The notes: a model not told the origin generated them from the sequence alone. 7,341 nt of DNA from Deltaproteobacteria bacterium (GCA_013151365.1 JAADIK010000046.1:1-7341); one strand, 5' to 3'; counted from the first letter of the stretch, positions 1 through 7,295 are shown. Program-made: numbers and translations.

Positions 1-52
1 GATATCTGGCGGAGCGGGAGGAATCCGGATGAACGGAAAACCGAGGCTGGAG

Positions 53-2608
53 TTAATTCTTTTTGCGGCCCAGCAGTTCGTAGATCTTCATACCATTCAA
101 GGTGTTGTCAAGCTCCCGCATTTCCAGGGGAGTCTGAGCTGCACGGACGGTGCTTTCGGCAATGACGATACTGTCGGGCAACGGTTTGGTAAAATCCTGC
201 AGTTTAAAGACGTTGTTTACGGAATCGCCGATGACGGTATAGTCCATCTTCATATCAAAGCCGATATTGCCGACCACGACCTCGCCGGTATAGATACTGA
301 CCCCGATATTGACCGGGGCGCCCAGGAGTTCCCTGACGTAATCTTCATTGATCGCGGGAATGGATTCCTGCATTTCCAGGGCCGCCGACACGGCGTTTTC
401 CGCATCCATGGCCGTTGAGACCGGCGCGCCGAACAGGGCCAGGAAGCCGTCGCCGAGGTATTTGTCGACAATGCCGCTGTGTTTGAAGACAATGCCGCCC
501 ATGACCGAGAAAAAATAGTTCAACAGGGCAACGCTTTTCTGCGGGCCTATCTTCCGGGCCAGTTCGGAAAAGCCGCGGATATCTATGTTCAGCAGGGTAA
601 TGGTTTTGAGTTCGTCGACAAACTCCTTGTTGGCCGCGGAACCGTGGATGATTTTGTCAATAATCTCCTTGGGCACGAATTTCTGGAACATCCCCCGGAT
701 GCCGCGCTCCTGTTCGGCCATTGATACGGTTTCTTCGTAAAGGCGGGCATTTTCCATGGCAATGCTGACCGAGGTTGCGATGGACTGCAAAATATCTTTA
801 TCGCCGTCACTGAAATCTCCTTCCTGTTTGTTAAGGACCTCGATGACCCCGATTACCTTGCCCTGGGAGATCATCGGCACACAGAGAACCGACCTGGTCT
901 TGAAACCGGTTATCTCGTCTATTACCGGGTCGAAATGGCTCGAAGCCGGGGGGTTGTTCTCAATGATCGCCTCGCCACGGGTGGCAACCGCCCCGGAGAT
1001 TCCCTGCCCCAGCTTCAGCTTGATTTTCTGCAGCCGGGCCATATCCAGCTCAAAGGCAACCGCAAATTCAAGTTCGTTATTCTTGACCAGGGACAAGGAT
1101 CCCGCCTCGACATTCATCAGGGTCCGGATCATATCCATGGTGTATTTCAGCACCTGTTTCATGTCGAAAGTTGAAGAGGCGAGGGCGCTGCCGATCTGCT
1201 TGATGGTCACCAGTTCCTGGTTTCTCTTCAATACCGCGGCCGACAGCCGGCTTTCTTCAACGGCGAATGAAATAATGTTGGTGATCCCTTCAACCGTTTC
1301 CGGGATTTCGTGGAATCTCGAACTGTTCTTGGCATAGAGAGCCAGGACGCCGTTGACCTGGCCCCTCGAGGTGAGCGGGGCCAGGAGACAGGCCTTGAGG
1401 TCGTTGTTGATAAAGAGTTTTGCGTCTTTTTCGTTCTGTCTGACTGTATCGAGATCATCGATAATTTTTATCGCGTCCTGCTGCATCACATGGTCGACGA
1501 TGGTACCCCGGTGCGGAAGTTTATCGCCGATGGCCAGGTCGATTGTGGTGCCGGCCTGCAGGTCGACGACCTTGAGGTGGTCCTCGCTTTTATCGTTCCG
1601 GACCATGATGACTGCAATCTCGAACGGGATCACGCCCTGCACTTCGTTCAGGATGGTATGCAGCAATTCGCTGTCCCGCAGGCTGGAGTTCAAGGTGTTG
1701 AAGATCCTTTTGACCGCGGCCATGTGTTTTTCTTCCTGTTCAATGTCCTTCATGAGCCGGAGATTTTCATAGGTAAAGGCCGCATTGCTCAAAAGGGGAG
1801 TCAGGGCTTCAACCTCGGCCTCCGTAAAAACCGCCTTGTCGTCCTTGCGGGAAATCGACAGGACCCCGATGACATCCTTGATGGTCTTGATCGGCATGAT
1901 GACAAAGGATTTTGTTCCGTAATGCAGGCGGTTGGTCCGGCCGAAGCGTCTTTCTTTCTCAATGTTCTCGATAATCAGGGGGCTTTTGTTGATGACCGCG
2001 TACTTGGCGATGGAGGTCTCGAAATTGATCTTGTCGTCCATCTTGATATGATCGCCAAGCCCGATCGTCGCCTTGACGATAAACGATTTCGGTTCCTCCT
2101 TGTCCAGGATCAGGATCGAACCTATGTCCGCCCTGGTGAGAAGCAGGGCGCGCTCCAGGGTGACATAGAGAATTTCCCAGGGGTCGAGCGTGACGTAGCA
2201 GATATCGGAAAGCTCCTTGAGGATGGAGACTTCCGATGCCTTTTTGGCCAGTTGTTCGGAACTCAGGCGGAACTGGTGTTCGATGGTGTTAAAGGACTGG
2301 ACAATTTGCTGTAATTCGTTCTGGTTCTCGTCAACGGCACCGGTAACGATCTCCTGGTTGATTTTCTCGGAAATAGTTTTTGAGAAAACGATGATGCTGT
2401 CAAAGAGTTTTCGCAGCAGTGTGAAGCCGATCAGGATGTAAAAAAGGCCGACGGCGATAAAGATCTTGATGTACTCGTTTTGCAGCAGGTTATACTTGTA
2501 ACCGAGGTAAATAAAGCCGGAACAGGGGAAAAGAAGCAGGAGAATGAAGATGACATTTAGTTTGTAATACAGCTTCTTGTCTTTTTTTATACGGCTGCCG
2601 GTATCCAC
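53..2608 (-). CDS. Membrane-anchored triple-GAF class III adenylate/guanylate cyclase
   Basis: Predicted to turn ATP into cAMP at the inner membrane under control of cytoplasmic sensor domains. The 851-residue protein has two hydrophobic segments (about 18-37 and 48-66) with only some ten residues between them, a HAMP-like or coiled linker (about 66-125), three GAF-like domains (about 130-285, 300-455, 470-625) and a C-terminal class III cyclase domain (about 640-851). Metal-binding aspartates are D676 (NIDIRGF) and D720 (LGDG). Base-selecting positions are K716 and T791, the Lys/Thr pair of class IIIb adenylate cyclases. Asn798 is kept, but the transition-state arginine position is Lys802. 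The start is GTG: an in-frame TGA lies two codons upstream, a GGGGA ribosome site (2615-2619) sits 6 nt before it, and no other early methionine exists. The gene is divergent from the cysteine-cluster gene. Family and fold are secure; cAMP rather than cGMP, and activity itself, are inferred. Confidence 0.93.
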   Translation of the reverse strand: MDTGSRIKKDKKLYYKLNVIFILLLLFPCSGFIYLGYKYNLLQNEYIKIFIAVGLFYILIGFTLLRKLFDSIIVFSKTISEKINQEIVTGAVDENQNELQQIVQSFNTIEHQFRLSSEQLAKKASEVSILKELSDICYVTLDPWEILYVTLERALLLTRADIGSILILDKEEPKSFIVKATIGLGDHIKMDDKINFETSIAKYAVINKSPLIIENIEKERRFGRTNRLHYGTKSFVIMPIKTIKDVIGVLSISRKDDKAVFTEAEVEALTPLLSNAAFTYENLRLMKDIEQEEKHMAAVKRIFNTLNSSLRDSELLHTILNEVQGVIPFEIAVIMVRNDKSEDHLKVVDLQAGTTIDLAIGDKLPHRGTIVDHVMQQDAIKIIDDLDTVRQNEKDAKLFINNDLKACLLAPLTSRGQVNGVLALYAKNSSRFHEIPETVEGITNIISFAVEESRLSAAVLKRNQELVTIKQIGSALASSTFDMKQVLKYTMDMIRTLMNVEAGSLSLVKNNELEFAVAFELDMARLQKIKLKLGQGISGAVATRGEAIIENNPPASSHFDPVIDEITGFKTRSVLCVPMISQGKVIGVIEVLNKQEGDFSDGDKDILQSIATSVSIAMENARLYEETVSMAEQERGIRGMFQKFVPKEIIDKIIHGSAANKEFVDELKTITLLNIDIRGFSELARKIGPQKSVALLNYFFSVMGGIVFKHSGIVDKYLGDGFLALFGAPVSTAMDAENAVSAALEMQESIPAINEDYVRELLGAPVNIGVSIYTGEVVVGNIGFDMKMDYTVIGDSVNNVFKLQDFTKPLPDSIVIAESTVRAAQTPLEMRELDNTLNGMKIYELLGRKKN

Positions 2609-2684
2609 TGTTCATCCCCGAATGTGTTTGCGCCGGTTGTCGCCGTCATGGCGGCCGCCGGTGATTTCTGCTTGAGATAATGAG

Positions 2685-2710
2685 TGTTATTTTACATTGT
2701 TATTTTACAT
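2685..2710. repeat. Perfect tandem duplication of a 13-bp AT-rich unit
   Basis: TGTTATTTTACAT occurs twice with no gap, at 2685-2697 and 2698-2710. Each unit begins with TGT and carries ACA near its end, so it is partly palindromic, as many regulator half-sites are. The second copy contains the putative -10 box of the cyclase promoter read on the minus strand; the first copy repeats the same hexamer 13 bp downstream. It could be a duplicated operator, a doubled -10 element or a slippage product. The repeat is certain; its role is inference. Confidence 0.8.
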
Positions 2711-2730
2711 AAATAAAAAGACAATAGCAA
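2702..2730 (-). promoter_or_regulatory. Putative sigma-70 promoter of the cyclase gene
   Basis: Read on the minus strand, a -35 box TTGCTA (2725-2730) and a -10 box TAAAAT (2702-2707) are separated by exactly 17 bp in an AT-rich stretch that contrasts with the GC-rich surroundings. The boxes match the consensus at 4 and 5 of 6 positions. Transcription would start near 2695 and leave a leader of about 85 nt before the GTG. The leader contains GC-rich self-complementary sequence, including the 10-bp palindrome GGCGGCCGCC at 2650-2659. Confidence 0.5.
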
Positions 2731-2754
2731 GGATCAGGATCGGCGCCGTCAGGC

Positions 2755-2783
2755 TTGACAGATGTTACTCGGCCAGGTATTGG
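2755..2783 (+). promoter_or_regulatory. Possible promoter of the cysteine-cluster gene
   Basis: A perfect -35 hexamer TTGACA (2755-2760) is followed after 17 bp by TATTGG (2778-2783), which matches the -10 consensus only in its first three bases. It lies about 64 bp before the ATG at 2847. The -35 overlaps an imperfect inverted repeat GTCAGGCTTGAC (2748-2759) that could serve as an operator. The weak -10 keeps confidence low. Confidence 0.3.
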
Positions 2784-2846
2784 GGAGGGCGGCGCAAAAA
2801 CTGCGGCCCGAATGAAACGTATTCGTAACCGGAGGTCAAGACACCA

Positions 2847-3530
2847 ATGCCAGGCCAGTCATCAAAAAAAATTAAAGAAGCCTGTGACCGTTGCGGTACC
2901 TGTTGCCGGCAGGGCGGACCGGCCCTGCATATTCAGGACCGCCACCTGGTTGCGCCGGGCTTCCTGGGATTTGACGTCCTTGTGACAATCCGCCGGGGCG
3001 AACTGGCCCGCTATCCGTTGTCCGACCAGCCTGAGCCGGTTCGGCAGGAGTTGATCAAGATACAGGGGCGGGGCGGGGACTGGTCCTGCCGCTTCCTGCA
3101 GGCGGCATCTTCGTCCTGCGCCATATACGACCGGCGGCCGCTGGCCTGCCGGCTGCTCAAATGCTGGGCGCCGGATGAAGTGCTGGCCATTGCCGGCCGC
3201 GAACTCCTGGGCCGTTACGATCTTATTGCGGACAATGATCCGCTCCTGCTGTTGGTCCGCCTCCATGAGCAGGAGTGCGCCTGTCCCGATTTGGTCGAAA
3301 GCGGAATCCGTCTCCGCTCTTTGTCCCGGCGCGCTGCAATGCTCTGTGAACTGGAGCAACTGGTGAACCGGGATATTGCCGTGCGCGGCATGGCCCTGCA
3401 ACGGTATGGTCTGTCAGTTGCCCCGGAACTTTTTTATTTCGGCCGTCCTCTCTTTCAGATTCTGGCCCCCCTGGGGATAACCGTCACGGAATCCTCCGGC
3501 GGTCTGACCCTGCAATACCGGGGGGCTTGA
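2847..3530 (+). CDS. YkgJ family cysteine-cluster (zinc/iron-chelating) protein
   Basis: A 227-residue soluble protein of the CxxCxxCC family (Pfam 'putative zinc- or iron-chelating domain'). The N-terminal cluster is C13, C16, C19 and C20, in CDRCGTCC. The partner cysteines follow in the family pattern: C81 (WSCRFL), C91 before the IYDRRPLACR segment, C101 and C106. C144 and C146 (ECAC) and C167 are additional. The region after about residue 150 has no motif I recognise and lies outside the chelating domain. There is no signal peptide or membrane segment, so it should be cytoplasmic. The ATG is chosen because GGAGG (2831-2835) lies 11 nt upstream and the cluster begins only 12 residues in. 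The gene stands alone, divergent from the cyclase and convergent with uvrC. Metal binding is known or predicted for the family; the cellular role is not established, and I assign none. Confidence 0.88.
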   Translation: MPGQSSKKIKEACDRCGTCCRQGGPALHIQDRHLVAPGFLGFDVLVTIRRGELARYPLSDQPEPVRQELIKIQGRGGDWSCRFLQAASSSCAIYDRRPLACRLLKCWAPDEVLAIAGRELLGRYDLIADNDPLLLLVRLHEQECACPDLVESGIRLRSLSRRAAMLCELEQLVNRDIAVRGMALQRYGLSVAPELFYFGRPLFQILAPLGITVTESSGGLTLQYRGA

Positions 3531-3568
3531 GGTAAGGAATAGCGTAGAGTTTCACTTCCTGTGACCAC

Positions 3569-5425
3569 TTACGGCTTGAGGGCCGGCCGGGATTTTTCCG
3601 AGCCGCTTGCCTCGGTTTGTTGGTGCAGCTGCCGGTAGATGGAGGCGGCCAGGGCCGGACCGATACCGGCGGCCCGGCTGAGTTCCCCGGCTGACGCTGC
3701 CCGGATTCGTTTATAGCTGCCGAAGGTTTTAAGCAGGAGCTTTTTGCGTTGCGGCCCGATACCGCTGACGGCGTCAAGCCCGGATGCCAGTGTCTTTTTG
3801 CGCCGCAGTTTTCGATGAAAGGTGATGCCGAATCGATGCGCCTCGTCCCGGACGCGCATGAGAAAGAGCAGCACTGGGGCGTGCCGGGGCAGGATGACCG
3901 GGTTTTTCCGGCCCGGCCGGAAGAGTTTCTCCCCCTCCTGTTCTTTTTCCTTGGCAATGGCCGCCAGGTCGATCCGTTCGCGCAGGCCGAGGCGGGTGAC
4001 GATGTCCAGGGCGATATTGAGCTGGCCCTTGCCGCCGTCCAGTACCAGCAAGTCGGGCAGCCGGTCTTCGCTTGCTTCTTTTTCCAGGCGCCGGGTCAGG
4101 ACCTCGTGCATCATGGCATAATCATTCGGCTCGTCCTGTTCCGCGATCCTGTAATGCCGATAGCCCCGGGCGTATTTTTCCCCATCTTTGAAGCACACCA
4201 GGGAGCCCACGGCCTGGCTGCCGCCGAGGTTTGAGATGTCGAGGCATTCTATGCGCCCGGGCCGGCGGTCGAGGCGGAGGGTGTGCTGCAGGGCCGCGGC
4301 GAGATTTTCCCATGACTGTTGTTTCCTGCCGTATTCGGAGAATACCTGGGAGGCGTTGCTTGCCGCCATGGCCATGAGCTGCAGGTGCCGGCCGCGCCGG
4401 GGAACCAACAGCTTGACGCCGGCCTCCCGCAGTTCGGACAACCGCTCCGCCAGCAGCAGGTCGTCTTCCGGCAGCATGGGCAGCAGCAGTTCCCGGGGCG
4501 GCTGGCGTTGCCGGGAGTAGTACTGGATGATGGCCTCGCTCAGGACCCGTTCGTCCGAACCCAGGGGATCGGCCAGAAAAAATGACTGCGCGCCGCTGAT
4601 CATGCCCGAGCGGACAAAGAGGATGGCGATGCCGATAGAGGCGTCCCGGCGGACAAGTCCGAAGACGTCCTGGTCACGAAAGTGTTCGGCGACCACCACC
4701 TGTCGTTCCAGGGTTCGTTTGAGCCCCTTTATCCGGTCCCGGTACGCCGCCGCCTTTTCAAAGGCCAGTTCCCGGGCGGCCTGCTGCATTTTGTTTTCCA
4801 GGTCGCCTATCAGCTCCCGGTTCCGACCCTCCAGGACCATGAGGACGCTGTGGACCAGTTCCAGGTAGTCGCCCCGGTTGACCCGGCCTGAACACGGCGC
4901 CAGGCAGCGATCCATCTGGCGGTTCAGGCAGGGCCGGCTGCGCACCTTGACAACCGGGCAGCGCCTGAGTGGAAACATGGAGTGGAGCAGTTTCACCGTC
5001 TCCCGCATGCCCGAACCGGAGGAAAACGGCCCGAAGTAACGGCTGCCGTCCCGAAGTCGCCGGCGGGTCACCACGATTCGCGGCCATTCCTCCTGGACGG
5101 TGACCTTGATGAGCGGATAGTTCTTGTCGTCACGCAGGATAACATTGTAACGTGGCCGGTGTTTCTTGATCAGCGAGGCCTCGAGGATCAGGGCCTCCTT
5201 TTCGGTGGTGGTGAGGATCGTCTCCACCCTCCGCACCTTGGCCAGCATGACCGCGGTTTTGGAGTGGACCTCTCCGGAAAAGTGACAGTATGTGGCCAGC
5301 CGCTTCCGCAGATCCCTGGCCTTGCCGACATACAACACCTCCCGGCGGCCGAGCATCTGGTAGACGCCGGGTCCGTGGCTGACGGTTTTCAGGAAATCGG
5401 CGGTAAGGGGAGAACCGGTCGGCAT
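3569..5425 (-). CDS. uvrC: UvrC, excinuclease ABC subunit C
   Basis: The nuclease of UvrABC nucleotide excision repair, cutting on both sides of a lesion in the UvrB-DNA complex. At 618 residues it is full length (E. coli about 610). An N-terminal GIY-YIG nuclease domain (about 17-95) has Y22, YVG at 32-34, and R42 and E82 aligning with the catalytic Arg and Glu for the 3' cut. The conserved cysteines C156, C166, C174 and C178 match those reported to hold an iron-sulfur cluster in E. coli UvrC. A UVR motif that binds UvrB lies at about 205-240. The RNase H-like domain for the 5' cut carries D396 (LDISN), D463 (LDGGKGQ) and H530 (DEAHRF), and a double helix-hairpin-helix occupies about 548-600. 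The ATG follows the upstream transporter's TGA by 3 nt, and no clear ribosome site is visible, so translation is probably coupled. Nothing appears broken. Confidence 0.98.
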   Translation of the reverse strand: MPTGSPLTADFLKTVSHGPGVYQMLGRREVLYVGKARDLRKRLATYCHFSGEVHSKTAVMLAKVRRVETILTTTEKEALILEASLIKKHRPRYNVILRDDKNYPLIKVTVQEEWPRIVVTRRRLRDGSRYFGPFSSGSGMRETVKLLHSMFPLRRCPVVKVRSRPCLNRQMDRCLAPCSGRVNRGDYLELVHSVLMVLEGRNRELIGDLENKMQQAARELAFEKAAAYRDRIKGLKRTLERQVVVAEHFRDQDVFGLVRRDASIGIAILFVRSGMISGAQSFFLADPLGSDERVLSEAIIQYYSRQRQPPRELLLPMLPEDDLLLAERLSELREAGVKLLVPRRGRHLQLMAMAASNASQVFSEYGRKQQSWENLAAALQHTLRLDRRPGRIECLDISNLGGSQAVGSLVCFKDGEKYARGYRHYRIAEQDEPNDYAMMHEVLTRRLEKEASEDRLPDLLVLDGGKGQLNIALDIVTRLGLRERIDLAAIAKEKEQEGEKLFRPGRKNPVILPRHAPVLLFLMRVRDEAHRFGITFHRKLRRKKTLASGLDAVSGIGPQRKKLLLKTFGSYKRIRAASAGELSRAAGIGPALAASIYRQLHQQTEASGSEKSRPALKP

Positions 5426-5428
5426 GGC

Positions 5429-7054
5429 TCAGTCTACGTGGAAGGCGGCCCGAAAGAGTCTTCTTGTGTACTCATGCCGGGGCGCGGCAAAGATATCGGC
5501 GGCCGGGCCGCTCTCCACTATCCGTCCGTGCTGCATGATCACCAGGTCATGGGCCAGGCAGCGGATGACCCGGAGGTCGTGGGTAATAAAGATGTAGGTC
5601 AGGCCGTGCCGCTGCTGCAGTTGTTGCAGCAGGACAATGATCTGTGCCTGGATGGTCATGTCCAGGGCGCTGGTCGGTTCGTCCAGGATCAGCAGTTTCG
5701 GTTTGAGGATCAGGGCCCGGGCAATGGCGATACGCTGCCGCTGGCCGCCCGAAAATTCGTGGGGAAAGCGGTTGATCAGGTCCGGGGTGAGTTCCACCTC
5801 GGCCAGCGTCTGTTCCACCATCCGCCGGCGTTCGGCCCTGTTTTTGCCGATTTTGTGGACCTTCAGCCCTTCGCCGATGATCTGCTCCACGGACAGGCGC
5901 GGGGACAGGGAGGAATAGGGATCCTGGAAAACGATCTGCAACTCCCGCCGTAGCGGCCGCATGCGACCGGGTGACAGGCCGGAGAGCAGGATGTCGCCGT
6001 CGGGACGGTGGTAGGTGATCGTGCCGCTGCTGTTGTTCAGCTTGAGCAGACACTGGCCGAGCGTCGTCTTGCCCGAGCCTGATTCGCCGACAATTCCCAG
6101 CGTTGTTCCTTGCCGGACATGAAGGCTGACGTCGTCGACGGCCTTGATCACGGTTTTTTTTCGTCTGAAAAGGCCGTTCCCCGCTGATTTCAAAACGAAT
6201 TCACAGTGGAGATGACTCAGGGAGATGAGATCGGGGCCGGCTTGGCAGGGCAGCGGGGTGCCGCTGGGGACGGAGTCGAGGAGGTGCTTGGTGTAAGGGT
6301 GCCGGGGTGCCTGGAAAATGGTCGTTGTCCGGCCCTGTTCAACAATCCGGCCCTGCTGCATGATGGACACTGTGTCGGCGATCTTGCGGACCATGGTCAG
6401 GTCGTGGGTGATGAGCAGGACCGCCATGTTGTATTCCTGCTGGATATCCTTGATCAGGGCGAGGATCTGTTCCTGGATGCTGACGTCAAGGGCGGTGGTC
6501 GGCTCGTCGGCGATCAGCAGGTCGGGCCGGCAGGCAAGGGCCATGGCAATCATCACCCTTTGCCGCTGGCCGCCGGAGAGCTGGTGGGGATAGGCGTCGA
6601 TTCGGTTTTCGGGCCGGCTGACGCCGGTGCGCCCCAGGAGCTGGATGGACTTTGCCCGGGCCTCGTTCTTGTCCATGCCCCGGTGCAGCAGCAGCGATTC
6701 CTGCAGTTGGCTGCCGATGGTGTACACCGGGTTGAGCGAGGTCATCGGCTCCTGGAAGATCATGGCGATCCGGTCGCCCCGGATCCGGCGCAGTTCTTTT
6801 TTGTTCAGAGAGAGGATGTCCCGGCCGTCAAAGACGATGCGGCCGCCGGTGCGCACCCTGGAGCCTTCTTCAAGCAGCCTGAGGATCGACAGGGCGGTGA
6901 CCGATTTGCCGGAACCGGATTCGCCGACCAGGGCATGGGTTGTGCCGTGATCGAGTTCCAGGCAGACATCGGTGAGAACGGGATTCTCCCCTTCAGGGTC
7001 CTGATCGTTTAAAAACGTTAGCGACAGATCAGTGATTTTCAGAAGGGGGGCCAT
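5429..7054 (-). CDS. yejF: YejF-like fused double ATPase of a peptide ABC transporter
   Basis: The ATP-hydrolysing subunit of a peptide/nickel-type importer, with both nucleotide-binding domains in one 541-residue chain; E. coli YejF, of the YejABEF microcin C/peptide importer, is about 529. Domain 1 has Walker A GESGSGKS (44-51), Q-loop Q101, signature LSGGQ (159-163), Walker B LLIADE (179-184) and switch H217, followed by an OppD/DppF-type segment (HPYTKHLL, about 252-259). Domain 2 has Walker A GESGSGKT (323-330), Q377, FSGGQ (434-438), LLILDE (454-459) and H492, and ends in a second such segment (HEYTRRLF). All catalytic motifs are intact in both halves. It should act at the cytoplasmic face of the inner membrane. 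No permease or binding-protein gene is visible here; uvrC follows 3 bp downstream. A DppD-DppF- or GsiA-type fusion is the alternative, so substrate is unassigned and the symbol tentative. Confidence 0.93.
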   Translation of the reverse strand: MAPLLKITDLSLTFLNDQDPEGENPVLTDVCLELDHGTTHALVGESGSGKSVTALSILRLLEEGSRVRTGGRIVFDGRDILSLNKKELRRIRGDRIAMIFQEPMTSLNPVYTIGSQLQESLLLHRGMDKNEARAKSIQLLGRTGVSRPENRIDAYPHQLSGGQRQRVMIAMALACRPDLLIADEPTTALDVSIQEQILALIKDIQQEYNMAVLLITHDLTMVRKIADTVSIMQQGRIVEQGRTTTIFQAPRHPYTKHLLDSVPSGTPLPCQAGPDLISLSHLHCEFVLKSAGNGLFRRKKTVIKAVDDVSLHVRQGTTLGIVGESGSGKTTLGQCLLKLNNSSGTITYHRPDGDILLSGLSPGRMRPLRRELQIVFQDPYSSLSPRLSVEQIIGEGLKVHKIGKNRAERRRMVEQTLAEVELTPDLINRFPHEFSGGQRQRIAIARALILKPKLLILDEPTSALDMTIQAQIIVLLQQLQQRHGLTYIFITHDLRVIRCLAHDLVIMQHGRIVESGPAADIFAAPRHEYTRRLFRAAFHVD

Positions 7055-7068
7055 GGATTGTATGTTGT

Positions 7069-7074
7069 CTCCTT
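7069..7074 (-). promoter_or_regulatory. Ribosome binding site of yejF, unusually far from the ATG
   Basis: On the minus strand AAGGAG is a strong Shine-Dalgarno sequence, but 14 nt separate it from the ATG at 7054, well beyond the usual 5-9. No ATG, GTG or TTG lies in frame between them. The only in-frame codon at normal spacing (5 nt) resembling a start is ATA at 7063-7061, which would add three residues. The ATG remains the best start because the family sequence begins right after it. Confidence 0.55.
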
Positions 7075-7102
7075 GTATCTTGTAACATGTTTGTGAATAG
7101 TT

Positions 7103-7131
7103 TTTTTACTCTATGCACGGGTGAACGGCAA
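7103..7131 (-). promoter_or_regulatory. Possible promoter of the yejF-uvrC unit
   Basis: On the minus strand TTGCCG (7126-7131) and TAAAAA (7103-7108) are 17 bp apart, each matching its consensus at 4 of 6 positions. This gives a leader of some 40 nt before the ATG. A better -10 hexamer, TATGAT, lies further upstream in the AT-rich stretch near 7160-7167 but has no convincing -35, so more than one start is possible. Confidence 0.3.
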
Positions 7132-7136
7132 CCGTT
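7124..7136. promoter_or_regulatory. Short inverted repeat over the putative yejF -35 box
   Basis: AACGG, a 3-bp spacer CAA, then CCGTT form a perfect hyphenated palindrome. It completely overlaps the proposed -35 box, a position typical of a repressor site. Five-bp arms occur often by chance, so operator function is only a suggestion. Confidence 0.25.
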
Positions 7137-7186
7137 AGTGGATTACTCCTGAATTACTATCATAAAAAACAAGAAAATTGATCATG

Positions 7187-7201
7187 TTTTATTTATGTAA
7201 A
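7187..7201. repeat. AT-rich 15-mer also present, inverted, at the cyclase promoter
   Basis: TTTTATTTATGTAAA reads here on the plus strand; its exact reverse complement is at 2704-2718, across the -10 region of the cyclase promoter. This copy lies about 133 bp upstream of the yejF ATG. The match is exact but of low complexity, so it may reflect shared AT-rich promoter composition rather than a common binding site. Confidence 0.4.
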
Positions 7202-7205
7202 TCAG

Positions 7206-7265
7206 CAGGTTGTTTAGGCTGAAGGCTATTAGCCCTACCCTGACAGTCTACTGCCTAACAGCCTG
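7206..7265. repeat. Heptamer-built hairpin repeat
   Basis: Bases 7216-7264 divide into seven consecutive 7-mers: AGGCTGA, AGGCTAT, TAGCCCT, ACCCTGA, CAGTCTA, CTGCCTA, ACAGCCT. The left units resemble AGGCTGW and the right ones its complement, giving a large imperfect inverted repeat. The outer arms (7206-7219 and 7253-7265) pair with one G-T mismatch and one bulged T, and GGCT-ATT-AGCC (7224-7234) forms a small internal hairpin. It resembles degenerate AGGCTGA-type heptamer arrays I recall from intergenic DNA of deltaproteobacteria; that likeness is from memory. It has no T-run and is not an obvious intrinsic terminator. Confidence 0.6.
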
Positions 7266-7295
7266 GAAACAGATACGCTGGAAGTTGATTTGGGT

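Noticed and set aside
29..418. Plus-strand 129-codon open frame with a good GGGAGGA ribosome site 6 nt before its ATG
   Set aside because: Apart from its first 24 bases it lies antisense to the cyclase catalytic domain, whose protein is clearly conserved. The translation resembles no family I know. The ribosome site is probably chance in purine-rich DNA.
1310..2314. 334-codon plus-strand open frame
   Set aside because: Entirely antisense to the GAF region of the cyclase, with no recognisable domain; long antisense frames are common in GC-biased genes.
2755..2985. 76-codon plus-strand frame beginning at TTG before the cysteine-cluster gene
   Set aside because: It overlaps the real gene in another frame, starts inside the putative -35 box and lacks a ribosome site. 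The translation is Arg-rich and featureless.
3531..3568. Possible bidirectional terminator between the convergent genes
   Set aside because: Only weak complementarity (AGGAA/TTCCT, and TCAC/GTGA) with no T-run on either strand; not enough to call a terminator.
4982..5953. 323-codon plus-strand open frame spanning the uvrC-yejF junction
   Set aside because: It crosses two well-supported minus-strand genes and has no recognisable domain; a codon-bias shadow.
6206..7012. 268-codon plus-strand open frame
   Set aside because: Antisense to the conserved ATPase motifs of the yejF-like gene; no protein features of its own.
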